Positions 10,566-19,800 of a stretch of DNA of 64,000 nucleotides are shown piece by piece. Position numbers and translations under genes: made by a program. Every line of letters starts with the position of its first letter. Position 1 is the stretch's first letter. Origin of the DNA: Lysobacterales bacterium (GTDB lineage: Bacteria > Pseudomonadota > Gammaproteobacteria > Xanthomonadales > Xanthomonadaceae); contig JAFLDZ010000003.1 of the NCBI GenBank assembly GCA_017302135.1, positions 372,001 to 436,000 of the forward strand, read 5' to 3'. The notes under the pieces were generated by a model. It was not told where the DNA came from, searched no databases, and saw nothing but the letters and a program-made list of their open reading frames with translations.

Positions 10566-11743
10566 CGTGCGAGCGCCTGCTCCAGATCGGCGCGCAAATC
10601 CTCAACAGATTCCACGCCCACGCTCAATCTCACCAGATCGTCATGAATGCCGAGCACGGCGCGACGCTCGATCGGCACGGACGCATGGGTCATGACGGCA
10701 GGATGGTTGACCAGGCTTTCGACACCACCAAGCGACTCGGCGAGGGTAAACAGGTGAGTGCGTTCGCAGAAGCGTTTGGCGCCTTCGAAGCCGCCCTTCA
10801 GGCGGATCGAAACGATGCCACCGAAACCGTCCATCTGACGCGCTGCAAGCGCATGCTGCGGGTGATCTTTCAGACCCGGATAAATCACCGCTTCGATCGC
10901 CGGATGCGTCTGCAGCCATTCGGCCAACGCCATCGCGTTCGCGCAGTGCGCCTGCATCCGCAGGTGCAGGGTCTTCAGGCCGCGCAGGGCGAGGAAACTG
11001 TCGAATGGCCCCTGCACCGCGCCGACCGAGTTCTGCAGGAACGCCATCTGCTCGGCGAGTTCGGCGTTGTCGCCGACCACCGCCATGCCGCCGACCATGT
11101 CGGAGTGGCCATTGAGATATTTGGTGGCCGAGTGCATGACGATGTCCGCACCGTGTTCGAGCGGACGCTGCAGGATCGGCGAGGCGAAAGTGTTGTCGGC
11201 GACCATCAGCAGACAGTGCTTTTTGGCGATCGCGCTCACTGCCTTGAGGTCGACGATCTTGAGCATCGGATTGGTCGGCGTTTCGACCCAGACCATGCGC
11301 GTATTCGGTTGGATGGCCGCCTCGAAGGCAGCGGGGTCGGTCAGATCGACGAAGCTGAAATCGAGCCCGGCGCTGCGCCGGCGCACGCGTTCGAACAGGC
11401 GGAACGTGCCCCCGTACACATCGTCCATGCAGACCACGTGGCTGCCGGTGTCGAGCAGTTCGAGGATCGTCGAGGTTGCCGCGAGACCCGAGGCGAAGGC
11501 GAAGCCGCGACTGCCGCCTTCGAGACCGGCGACGCAGCGCTCATACGCGAAGCGGGTCGGGTTGTGGGTGCGGGAATACTCGAACCCCTGATGCACCCCG
11601 GGGCTGCTCTGGGCGTAGGTCGAGGTCGCATAGATCGGCGTCATCACCGCCCCGGTGGTGGGATCGGGGCTCTGACCCGCGTGGATGGCCTTGGTACCAA
11701 GCCCCCAGTCGCTTGAGAGGTCGGCGTGGTCGGACTGGCTCAT
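10562..11743 (-). CDS. metB: Trans-sulfuration enzyme, cystathionine gamma-synthase/gamma-lyase (MetB)
   Basis: 393 residues, the usual length for the Cys/Met metabolism PLP family. The PLP Schiff-base lysine is K208 in HSATKYLNGHSD; the cofactor loop SGLAATST lies near residue 85 and VADNTFASP near 182. The enzyme acts in the cytoplasm in methionine or cysteine formation. Synthase and lyase activities cannot be told apart from sequence alone; homologues in Xanthomonas have been called both. The cystathionine beta-synthase gene lies 64 bp upstream on the same strand, suggesting a reverse trans-sulfuration pair. Its stop overlaps wzm, so it sits at the conserved edge of the LPS island. Confidence 0.93.
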   Translation of the reverse strand: MSQSDHADLSSDWGLGTKAIHAGQSPDPTTGAVMTPIYATSTYAQSSPGVHQGFEYSRTHNPTRFAYERCVAGLEGGSRGFAFASGLAATSTILELLDTGSHVVCMDDVYGGTFRLFERVRRRSAGLDFSFVDLTDPAAFEAAIQPNTRMVWVETPTNPMLKIVDLKAVSAIAKKHCLLMVADNTFASPILQRPLEHGADIVMHSATKYLNGHSDMVGGMAVVGDNAELAEQMAFLQNSVGAVQGPFDSFLALRGLKTLHLRMQAHCANAMALAEWLQTHPAIEAVIYPGLKDHPQHALAARQMDGFGGIVSIRLKGGFEGAKRFCERTHLFTLAESLGGVESLVNHPAVMTHASVPIERRAVLGIHDDLVRLSVGVESVEDLRADLEQALAR

Positions 11744-11807
11744 CTCAGGCGATTCCGATGAAAAAGGCCGCCGATTTTAACATCGTGGCCCGGCTTCGAC
11801 CGTTCGA

Positions 11808-13211
<1,404 letters not shown>

Positions 13212-13351
13212 GCCGGCGCCAGCTCGCTGGGGAAAGGCCGGATTATCGCATCGTCGGGTGAGGGGGCGGGACGCCGACGTTCCGAAATGGCGACAGATCG
13301 GGACGGCGGCAGGCTGGAGCCGCCGCCGTCCACAGGCCGAATGGTACGGAT

Positions 13352-13570
13352 TCAGTGATGCAGCGCGTCGTACATCCGGGTGAGGCGATCCTTCGCGGCA
13401 AGTTTCTCGCGTTTCATCTGCACAAGCCGGGTGTCGTCGATCGGCAACACGCCGAGCTCGGCATCCAGCACCTGTTTGTCGAGTTCCTTGTGGCGATGAT
13501 AGAGCTGACGGAATTCGGTATTCGCCTTCATCAAGGCTTCGAGCTCGGTCTGGGATTGCCCTTCGAACAT
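13352..13570 (-). CDS. YdcH-family small protein (DUF465)
   Basis: 72 residues starting MFEGQSQTELEALM at 13570, with a very strong ribosome-binding site (GAGGAGG) just upstream, which decides the start. The chain is a short helical hairpin with FRQLYHRHKELDKQV and LKREKLAAKDRLTRM-like segments (here LVQMKREKLAAKDRL), the typical YdcH/SlyX-like pattern. The family is widespread in proteobacteria and its function is not established. It lies upstream of the cystathionine beta-synthase gene on the same strand, 140 bp away. Confidence 0.88.
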   Translation of the reverse strand: MFEGQSQTELEALMKANTEFRQLYHRHKELDKQVLDAELGVLPIDDTRLVQMKREKLAAKDRLTRMYDALHH

Positions 13571-14024
13571 GGATTCCTCCTCACAGCACGATGATCGGCC
13601 CGGACACAACGACCGGACCTCGGGATGGGAACGTGGGTTTTAAAACTTGGCTCCGAAAACAGTGGGGTGTCGAGACTGGAAATGAAAACGCCCCGGCCGG
13701 ACGCGGCACAGGGCGTGATGGTAACGACCAGGGAATCGGCGGTGCGGACGCCCGGACCGGAGCGCCCGCACGGACTTCACTTCCGGCGGCATTCTCCTTG
13801 GGATCGTCGTGCATCTGCGTCATCGGCTCTGCTCGTCGTCTGGAGGCGAACCGCCCCCGTAAAACCGACCCTACTCTTCTCCTCCGCGCTGGGCAAGCCG
13901 TGCACGCGCGATATCGCATATCAATGCTCTGGCCGCATGCCGCCGCATCTGGAAATCGGCTTGGCGGCGCATCCAACCTGCTGATTTTGAATCATTTTAC
14001 AAAACATGCTGACTGCAAGATGTA
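13571..14024. other. Intergenic stretch without a convincing gene
   Basis: About 450 bp between the YdcH gene start and the end of the KP-tail gene. Open frames exist on both strands, but none has a recognisable domain or a ribosome-binding site that I trust. The first part must carry the promoter and leader of the YdcH gene. A local AT-rich patch occurs near 13986-14020. No tRNA-like or strong terminator structure was seen. Confidence 0.5.
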
Positions 14025-14726
14025 TCAGGTACCGGGTGATTTCGGTTTGGGTTTCGGTTTGGGTTTCGGCTTCGGTTTCGGCTTCGGTTTCGGCTTCGGT
14101 TTCGGCTTGGGTTTGGGTTTCGGCTTGACCATCGGTTCGACCGGCCCACCAGCGGTCAATTCGGCCTCGCGGCGGGCCAGTTCAGCCTCTCGTTCGCGGG
14201 CAATCCGGAGCTTTTCCGTCTCGCTCCCGGCGACGCTATCGAGCAGGCCCTCCGCCTCCTGACGCTCCCGCGCCTCGGCCTCTACCGCCTCGCGCAGCCG
14301 TGCGGTTTCCTCGGCGCGGATCTGGGCCTCGACCCGCAGGCGCTCGGACTCGGCGCGGGCGCGCTCGGCGTCGCGGCGACTGGCCTCGACGAGCAGTTCG
14401 CTGCGCTCGATCTCCAGGCGCCGCAGCTCGGCACGATTGGCCTCGGTACGCGATGCGATCTCGGCCGCCTCGATCCTGATCTTGGCGATCTGCAGAACCT
14501 GCGGCCGCAGCTTGCGTTTCGCCGCCTGCAACGCCTGTAGCGCCTGCCGGGCCTGCAGCCGTTCGTATGCAGCGAAGGCGTTGCGCTGCGGATCCGCTTC
14601 GATGGCCTGCAGACGCTGGCCGAGCCGGACGACATCGGGATCGGGCTCAGCGGCTGTTGCCACAGCGAAGGGCAACATCCATGCCAACGCAAACGCCAGC
14701 GCTGTCGGCGAGCGATGCATGGTCAT
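14025..14726 (-). CDS. Exported coiled-coil protein with (KP)n C-terminal tail
   Basis: 233 residues. An N-terminal signal peptide (ALAFALAWMLPFAVATAAEP) is followed by a long Arg/Glu/Ala-rich helix (about residues 30-190) with RDAERARAESERLRVEAQIR-type heptads, then a tail of about 15 Lys-Pro dipeptides ending KSPGT. It is coupled (ATGA, 14726/14723) to the DUF4398-type gene upstream, and the two probably act together in the periplasm. Related pairs often sit near OmpA-like proteins in other genomes, but no OmpA domain is present here. The KP tail resembles the extended linker of TonB and could span periplasm or bind an anionic surface; that is inference. The tail is encoded by a hexanucleotide repeat. 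Confidence 0.82.
   Translation of the reverse strand: MTMHRSPTALAFALAWMLPFAVATAAEPDPDVVRLGQRLQAIEADPQRNAFAAYERLQARQALQALQAAKRKLRPQVLQIAKIRIEAAEIASRTEANRAELRRLEIERSELLVEASRRDAERARAESERLRVEAQIRAEETARLREAVEAEARERQEAEGLLDSVAGSETEKLRIAREREAELARREAELTAGGPVEPMVKPKPKPKPKPKPKPKPKPKPKPKPKPKPKSPGT
14041..14124 (-). repeat. Hexanucleotide tandem repeat encoding the KP tail
   Basis: Fourteen 6-bp units on the plus strand, variants of TTCGGT, TTCGGC and TTGGGT, with no interruption. In the minus-strand gene they encode alternating Lys and Pro. Unit length is a multiple of three, so slippage would change tail length without breaking the frame. Confidence 0.9.
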
Positions 14727-15145
14727 GGCGCGCCCTCGATGCCGAGGCGCTGGCGCAATTCGATGATTTCAGCGCGGCGGCGGGCCAATTCGCTCTGCAG
14801 CGACGCTTCCCGGCTGCGCGCCTGTGCGTAGTCGGCTTCGGCTGCGGCCAGTTGGGCCAGACCGATCGCATCGGCAGGCTTGCGTGCGGTCACTGCAGCT
14901 TGCGCCTGGCTCAAGGCGTTCTTGGCGCGCAGCAGGGACTCGCCCGCGTACTGGTCGGCATCGGCGGCTTCCGCCCGCAGGATTGCGGCCTGGGCAGCCT
15001 CCAGATCCTGGGTCGGCACCGGCGTTCGCGCAGAGACGAAGAGCGAAAACGTGAGCGCGATCACAAGCGCGATCCCTGCAGCGCCGTGACGCAGCGCATG
15101 AGGGTGCTGCGGGACGCGCGACATTTGTGCGAAGCTTGGAGTCAT
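14723..15145 (-). CDS. DUF4398-type exported protein
   Basis: 140 residues. An N-terminal hydrophobic segment (GAAGIALVIALTFSLFVSA, about 24-42) is a signal peptide or anchor; the rest is an Ala-rich helix with AILRAEAADADQYAGESLLRAK-like and ALSQAQAAVTARKPADAIGLAQLAAAEADYAQA-like segments, the pattern of DUF4398 proteins (periplasmic helical hairpins). It is the first gene of a two-gene unit with the KP-tail protein, whose start overlaps its stop by 4 bp. It is divergent from pilU, with 132 bp between. Function is unknown. Confidence 0.82.
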   Translation of the reverse strand: MTPSFAQMSRVPQHPHALRHGAAGIALVIALTFSLFVSARTPVPTQDLEAAQAAILRAEAADADQYAGESLLRAKNALSQAQAAVTARKPADAIGLAQLAAAEADYAQARSREASLQSELARRRAEIIELRQRLGIEGAP

Positions 15146-15277
15146 GGGGAGCGTGCCGGTGATTGAATCGATGGCGGGTGAATCGATCGATCCGCGCGCG
15201 CCATTGTCATCAGCATTCGCGGCGGTTGCAACGCCGCAGCCACAGCGCAGCCAACGGCTGTTCGGGGAGGTTCAACA

Positions 15278-16411
15278 ATGGACATCGGCTATTTCCTGAA
15301 GCTGATGACGGATAAAAACGCCTCCGACATGTTCCTGACCACCGGCGCGCCGGTGCATATCAAAGTCGAAGGCAAGCTGTATCCGCTCGGCAATACCGGC
15401 CTGCCACCGGGCATGGTCAAGAAAATCGCCTATTCGCTGATGGATGAAGGCCAGGTACCGGACTTCGAGCGCGATCTGGAGCTGAACATGGCGCTGTCGC
15501 TGGCCGATGCCGGCCGCTTCCGCGTGAACGTGTTCAAGCAGCGCGGCGAAGTGGGCATGGTGATCCGCGCGATCCGCAGCGTGATCCCCAGCATCGAGGA
15601 ACTGCAACTGCCGCAGGTACTGAAGAACATCATCATGGCCCCGCGCGGCCTCGTGCTGATCGTCGGCTCCACAGGCTCGGGCAAGTCGACCACGCTCGCA
15701 TCGATGATCGACTACCGCAACACCACGGCCGCCGGCCATATCCTCACCATCGAGGATCCGATCGAATACCTCCACCGGCACAAGAAATCGCTGGTCAACC
15801 AGCGCGAAGTCGGTCTGGATACCCATGCTTTCCACAACGCGTTGAAAAACGCGATGCGCGAAGCCCCGGACGTGATCCTGATCGGCGAAATCCTGGACGC
15901 CACCACGATGGAAGCGGCGATCGCTTTCGCCGAGACAGGCCATCTGTGCCTGGCGACGCTGCACTCGAACAACGCCGACCAGACGATCGAGCGCATCCTC
16001 AACTTCTTCCCGGAAAGCGCGCACAAGAACGTGCTGATGAATCTGGCCCTGAACCTCAAGTCCGTGGTCAGTCAACGTCTGGTCGTAGGCGCAGACGGGC
16101 GTCGCCTGCCTGCGTCCGAAGTACTGATCAACACGCCGATGGTCCGCGACCTGTTGCGTCGTGGCCAGATCCACGAAATCAAAGCCGCGATGGAGGAGTC
16201 GCTGGAAGAAGGCATGGAGTCGTTCGACCAGTGCCTGTTCCGGCTGTACAAGGAAGGCCGCATCAGCATGGAGGAAGCGCTGCGCGCCGCCGACTCGCGG
16301 GATGGCCTCGCGCTGAAGTTCCGGCTCTCCGAAGGCAGCGGCGGCAGCGAGCACGACCCCTATGCGGTGGCGTTCGAAGGTGGCGATGGCGGCTCTTCGT
16401 TCTCGCACTGA
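15278..16411 (+). CDS. pilU: Type IV pilus retraction ATPase (PilU)
   Basis: 377 residues with the GGGGAGG-like ribosome site in front of ATG 15278. Walker A is GSTGSGKS at residues 130-137; the Asp box is ILTIEDPIEYLH, Walker B is VILIGEILDATTMEAA and the His box is CLATLHSNNADQTIERI. The acidic, Gly/Ser-rich C-terminus and the GEILD form of the Walker B region favour PilU over PilT. It is a cytoplasmic hexameric ATPase that assists PilT in pilus retraction and twitching. pilT, usually its neighbour, is not in the place expected here (the upstream genes are DUF4398-type). A terminator follows at 16432. Confidence 0.93.
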   Translation: MDIGYFLKLMTDKNASDMFLTTGAPVHIKVEGKLYPLGNTGLPPGMVKKIAYSLMDEGQVPDFERDLELNMALSLADAGRFRVNVFKQRGEVGMVIRAIRSVIPSIEELQLPQVLKNIIMAPRGLVLIVGSTGSGKSTTLASMIDYRNTTAAGHILTIEDPIEYLHRHKKSLVNQREVGLDTHAFHNALKNAMREAPDVILIGEILDATTMEAAIAFAETGHLCLATLHSNNADQTIERILNFFPESAHKNVLMNLALNLKSVVSQRLVVGADGRRLPASEVLINTPMVRDLLRRGQIHEIKAAMEESLEEGMESFDQCLFRLYKEGRISMEEALRAADSRDGLALKFRLSEGSGGSEHDPYAVAFEGGDGGSSFSH

Positions 16412-16431
16412 GCACGCCGATCGTGCAGCTC

Positions 16432-16462
16432 AACGCCCCGGTCCTGATCGGGGCGTTTTCGT
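16432..16462 (+). terminator. Rho-independent terminator after pilU
   Basis: Perfect 9-bp stem AACGCCCCG / CGGGGCGTT with an 8-nt loop, followed by TTTCGTTT. It ends the pilU transcript and overlaps the 3-prime end of the convergent maiA gene by a few bases. Confidence 0.85.
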
Positions 16463-16463
16463 T

Positions 16464-17129
16464 TCAGATGGCAGGTGCGTCCGCCTGTCGTTCCGGACGC
16501 GCGGCATCGAACGCCGGTAGCGCCAGGCATGCCTCTTCGATCCGCCGGACCGTCGGGTAAGGCGTCATATCCACAGCGAAGCGGCGTGCGTTGTACACCT
16601 GCGGGACCAGACAGCAGTCGGCGATGGTGGGCTGGTCGCCTTCGCAGAACGTGCCGGTGGCCGGATCGTCGGCCAGCAGCGCCTCGAAGGCATCGAAACC
16701 CTCGCGGATCCAATGCCGCACCCATTCGTCGCGCTCGGGCTGCGGCGCATGCCATTCGCGTTCGAGGTACTGCAGCACGCGCAGATTGTTCAGTGGGTGG
16801 ATGTCGCAGGCCACCATCATCGACAGCGCGCGCACCCGCGCGCGACCACGCGCGGTCGCCGGCAGCAGCGAAGGCGCATCCGACCAGACTTCGTCGATAT
16901 ATTCGAGGATCGCCAGCGACTGGCGGATCAATCGCTCGCCGTGCTGCAGCACGGGGATGAGTTTCTGCGGATTGGTCTGCGCGAATGCGGGATGATGTTG
17001 TTCGCCACCGTCGCGGATCAGATGCACCGGCACTGAGTCGTAAGCCAAGCCTTTCAGATTCAGGCCGATCCGCACCCGATATGCGGCGCTGGAACGCCAG
17101 TAACCGTAGAGCCGCAAATCATCGGTCAT
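16464..17129 (-). CDS. maiA: Maleylacetoacetate isomerase (zeta-class GST)
   Basis: 221 residues from ATG 17129 (MTDDLRLYGYWRSSAAYRVR), which overlaps the NADAR gene stop (ATGA). The N-terminal thioredoxin-like domain carries the zeta-class signature SSAAYRVRIGLNLKGL with the catalytic Ser pair; QSLAILEYIDE is the glutathione-binding turn (residues about 66-76); the all-helical GST-C domain follows, with CDIHPLNNLRVLQYL. It isomerises maleylacetoacetate to fumarylacetoacetate in homogentisate (tyrosine) breakdown, using glutathione. It is third in a minus-strand operon after fah, whose product uses its product. Confidence 0.92.
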   Translation of the reverse strand: MTDDLRLYGYWRSSAAYRVRIGLNLKGLAYDSVPVHLIRDGGEQHHPAFAQTNPQKLIPVLQHGERLIRQSLAILEYIDEVWSDAPSLLPATARGRARVRALSMMVACDIHPLNNLRVLQYLEREWHAPQPERDEWVRHWIREGFDAFEALLADDPATGTFCEGDQPTIADCCLVPQVYNARRFAVDMTPYPTVRRIEEACLALPAFDAARPERQADAPAI

Positions 17130-17677
17130 GCCTGTTCTCCAAGCGCATCGCGGACCGCCATCAGGGCGAATCCGAGCAGGTTGAGTCCCTGCCATTGCAG
17201 CGGATCTTGCGCGCGGTGGTCGCCTGCGGCAAGCCCGATCCCCCAGACCGGGTCGACCGGGCTGGCTTCGACCAGCACCTGGTCGCCGGTGGCGAGCAGG
17301 AAGTCCCGCAACAGCGGATGCTGCTCGAACTTGGCGCGATTGCCACGCACCACGATCTCGAAGCGATGGTGAAGCCAGAGTGCGTCGTCAAACCCACGGA
17401 CGGCGCGGCCGGCCGCCTTCGCAGCACCAGGCTCGGCCTTCGCGAGCACTCGCACCAGCGCCGCATCATCGCCGAACAGTCGCGCCTTCTCCGCCATCAT
17501 CCAATGCTCGGCGGTGGCGTAGCGGATCTCGTCGATCGTGAACGCTGCCGGGAACCACTGGCTGAAGCACGCAGCGGAAGGCGCGCCATCGGCGCGCGGG
17601 CGGTGTCCCCAGAAGCAGAGATAACCGAAACGTTCGCCGGAGGCGACCCGCCCGCACAGCGACGCCACATCCATCAT
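17126..17677 (-). CDS. NADAR-family N-glycosidase (YbiA-like)
   Basis: 183 residues. Three candidate starts lie side by side; ATG 17677 is chosen because it forms a TGATG junction with the fah stop. Family features are YLCFWGHRP near residue 19, FSQWFPAAFTIDEIRYATAEHWMMAEKARLFGD (about 39-70, with the conserved ExxxMxxKA core) and VLVEASPVDPVWGIGLA near 137. Characterised NADAR proteins hydrolyse N-glycosidic bonds of ADP-ribose or early riboflavin-pathway intermediates. Its position inside a tyrosine-degradation operon, overlapped on both sides, is odd and may mean co-expression for metabolite repair. The family call is sound; the substrate is unknown. Confidence 0.87.
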   Translation of the reverse strand: MMDVASLCGRVASGERFGYLCFWGHRPRADGAPSAACFSQWFPAAFTIDEIRYATAEHWMMAEKARLFGDDAALVRVLAKAEPGAAKAAGRAVRGFDDALWLHHRFEIVVRGNRAKFEQHPLLRDFLLATGDQVLVEASPVDPVWGIGLAAGDHRAQDPLQWQGLNLLGFALMAVRDALGEQA

Positions 17678-18663
17678 CACGCAGCCGGGCGTTCGATCCG
17701 CTGTTCGATCGCACCGAAGATGTCGTCGCCATCGCGGCTGTGCATCTCGATCCGGACCGTATCCCCGTACTGCATGAAGGGCGTGATCGGCTTGCCTGTC
17801 TCCAGCGTTTCGACCGTTCGCTTCTCCGCGAAGCAGGATGCGCCCAGCGAGGTGTCCTCGTTGGCGACCGTCCCCGAACCGACGATGGTGCCGGCCGACA
17901 GCGGGCGGGTCTTGGCGGCATGCGCAACGAGCTGCGCGAAGTCGAACTGCATGTCGATGCCCGCTTCCGGCGCACCGAACCAGATGCCGTTGATGTGGGT
18001 CAACAGCGGCAGATGGACTTTGTTGCCCTGCCAGGCATCGCCGAGCTCATCAGGGGTGACGAACACCGGCGACAGCGCCGAGCGCGGTTTGGATTGGAGG
18101 AAGCCGAAACCCTTCGCCAGTTCGTTCGGAATCAGATTGCGCAGCGACACATCGTTGACCAGACCGATCAGCTGGATGTGGCCTGCCGCCTGCTGCGGCG
18201 TCACCGCCATCGGAACGTCGTCGGTGACGATCACGACCTCGGCCTCCAGATCGATGCCGTAGTCTTCGCTCGGCACCCGCACCGGGTCGCGCGGACCATA
18301 GAAGCCGGCGCTGACCGCCTGGTACATCAGCGGGTCGACGTAAAAGCTTTCCGGCACTTCGGCGCCGCGCGCGCGGCGCACACGCGCGACGTGCGGCAGA
18401 TAGGCGCTGCCGTCGACGAACTCGTACGCGCGCGGCAGCGGGGACGCCAACAGTGTCATATCGAGTTCGAACACGCCTTCGGCTTCGCCCGCGTTCAGCG
18501 CTTCGGACAGCGCATTCAGACGCGGCGCGGCGTTCGACCAGTCCTCCAGGGCGCGCTGCAGGGTAGGAGCGATGCCCTCGGCGCGCACAGCGCGGGCAAG
18601 ATCGCGCGAAACCACGATCAGCGTACCGTCACGCCCACCTTCTTTCAGACTGCCAAGCTTCAT
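17677..18663 (-). CDS. Fumarylacetoacetate hydrolase family protein
   Basis: 328 residues. The FAH catalytic domain covers about residues 80-320: YEFVDGSAYLPH, MYQAVSAGFYGPRDPV, the metal-binding acidic stretch EDYGIDLEAEVVIVTDDVP and GLVNDVSLRNLIP, ending with the cap FAEKRTVETLETG and YGDTVRIEMH. The enzyme splits fumarylacetoacetate to fumarate and acetoacetate, the last step of tyrosine degradation, and is followed by maiA, the step before. First gene of a fah-NADAR-maiA operon with 1- and 4-bp overlaps. The upstream 130 bp hold a tandem repeat and a palindrome that probably regulate it. This short form differs from the longer eukaryotic-type FAH. Confidence 0.9.
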   Translation of the reverse strand: MKLGSLKEGGRDGTLIVVSRDLARAVRAEGIAPTLQRALEDWSNAAPRLNALSEALNAGEAEGVFELDMTLLASPLPRAYEFVDGSAYLPHVARVRRARGAEVPESFYVDPLMYQAVSAGFYGPRDPVRVPSEDYGIDLEAEVVIVTDDVPMAVTPQQAAGHIQLIGLVNDVSLRNLIPNELAKGFGFLQSKPRSALSPVFVTPDELGDAWQGNKVHLPLLTHINGIWFGAPEAGIDMQFDFAQLVAHAAKTRPLSAGTIVGSGTVANEDTSLGASCFAEKRTVETLETGKPITPFMQYGDTVRIEMHSRDGDDIFGAIEQRIERPAA

Positions 18664-18691
18664 CGGAACCTCGAACCACCTGTGTGGATTT

Positions 18692-18761
18692 GATCAACTG
18701 AATCGGATCAACTGAATCGGATCAATTGAGCCGGATAGAATGAATCGGACCAACCAAATTG
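18692..18761. repeat. 14-bp degenerate tandem repeat in the fah promoter region
   Basis: Units begin at 18692, 18706, 18720, 18734 and 18748. The first two are identical (GATCAACTGAATCG); the third differs at two positions (GATCAATTGAGCCG), the fourth ends GAATCG, and the fifth keeps only GA.CAA. The array lies 29-98 bp upstream of the fah start. Confidence 0.8.
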
Positions 18762-18777
18762 GTTTCAATTGTAACTG
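18760..18777. promoter_or_regulatory. Candidate operator upstream of fah
   Basis: GGTTTCAATTGTAACT contains the near-perfect palindrome GTTTCAATTGTAAC (one mismatched pair). An almost identical sequence, GTTTCAAGTGTAAC, lies near 19590-19605 in front of the dioxygenase gene. Two copies in front of neighbouring minus-strand units suggest one shared regulator. The role is inference. Confidence 0.5.
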
Positions 18778-18795
18778 ATCGCCAACGGGCGTCAC

Positions 18796-19539
18796 TCAGG
18801 CCTCCGACTGGAAGCCCCCGGCACGATAGGTGAGCACGAGTGTGTCGCGATAGCCGCCTGCTGCGCCCGGCTGCGGCTGGATCGGCGTGGTCTCGTGGAT
18901 CATCCGGGTGTCGTCGAGCAACAACAGACTCCACGGCTCGGTCAGCGTGAAGCGCTGGCCGTCCGGACCATCGGCATCGAACACCCGGGTCTCGCCACCA
19001 CGGATCGCGTGCCTGTCGACGAGAAACACCGCAACAAAATCGACGCCGTCGCGATGCGCGCCCTCGGGCGTCGGCCGACCGATACCGTCGACGGTGTCGA
19101 TCCGGAACTGGTGCGCTTCCACATACCAGGCATCGACCGGGCGGAGCTCCCGGAGAGACTCGCCCAGCGCCCACAGCAACGGCGACCAGGCGGACGAAGC
19201 GATGGTCGCAGGCGCCATCGGCGCGAACCAGCGTTGAATGCCGCCATGCAACGCGTTGTAATCCAGCGGCTGGTAGTGGGCACGATGCGGCACCTGCACG
19301 CAGCCATCGGCGCGGACCACGAAGCAGGCGTGCCGCCGCTGCCGATAGCGCCCGCCGTCGCGCAGATAGTCGTCGGGTGGCAAGTCGTTCCAACTGGGCG
19401 CAAGTGCCAGTAATGCATCCAAAGGTACGCCGCAGAGCATCGCGACATCGTCTGCGGCAAGTGCCGCATAGCCGCTGCGGCGCAGCGCATCGACGACCGT
19501 AGCGGGTGAAGTGAACGGCGCGCGGAAGGTGGCGACCAT
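18796..19539 (-). CDS. 2-oxoglutarate/Fe(II) dioxygenase, 2OG-Fe_Oxy_2 family
   Basis: 247 residues from ATG 19539 (MVATFRAPFTSP); the frame is open upstream with further ATGs at 19578, 19611 and 19626 and no clear ribosome site at any, so the start is uncertain. I prefer the short form because it matches the usual family length. Iron ligands are visible: H and D in GAHRDGVDFVAVFLVDR, and the distal His in DDTRMIHETTPI; the Arg that would hold 2-oxoglutarate is in DTLVLTYR. The family includes free amino-acid hydroxylases such as L-isoleucine dioxygenase. It sits between the fah operon and luxR, which is divergent from it. Substrate unknown. Confidence 0.82.
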   Translation of the reverse strand: MVATFRAPFTSPATVVDALRRSGYAALAADDVAMLCGVPLDALLALAPSWNDLPPDDYLRDGGRYRQRRHACFVVRADGCVQVPHRAHYQPLDYNALHGGIQRWFAPMAPATIASSAWSPLLWALGESLRELRPVDAWYVEAHQFRIDTVDGIGRPTPEGAHRDGVDFVAVFLVDRHAIRGGETRVFDADGPDGQRFTLTEPWSLLLLDDTRMIHETTPIQPQPGAAGGYRDTLVLTYRAGGFQSEA

Positions 19540-19588
19540 GCAGCGATCTCGGCTGTAGTCCAAGGGCGGCCGGGCCATATGCCCGGCG

Positions 19589-19606
19589 ATAGTTTCAAGT
19601 GTAACT
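19589..19606. promoter_or_regulatory. Candidate operator in front of the dioxygenase gene
   Basis: TAGTTTCAAGTGTAACTT matches the palindrome in front of fah at 13 of 14 core positions. It lies 50-67 bp upstream of the preferred dioxygenase start, but would fall inside the coding sequence if an upstream ATG were used. Confidence 0.4.
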
Positions 19607-19800
19607 TCCATGCCCGCAACGGTCATTGCAAACTCGTGGTGCTGCAACACACACACTTCGTGACAAGCCTGTTACTTTAATCGCTCAGACCGGGCATGAC
19701 GGGGACACGCTCGCGAATTTGTACGCCTATGCCGCCTCCTCGTCGCGGCTCGCCGATGAACACCATCGTCTCGACTACAGGCGGCATTACAGGGACAGCC

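Noticed and set aside
13581..13976. A 131-codon minus-strand frame upstream of the YdcH gene
   Set aside because: It overlaps the promoter and ribosome-site region of the YdcH gene, is rich in Arg and Pro, and shows no domain.
15278..16411. PilT rather than PilU
   Set aside because: The length, the GEILD Walker B variant and the acidic Ser/Gly-rich tail fit PilU better. No second retraction ATPase gene is adjacent to compare.
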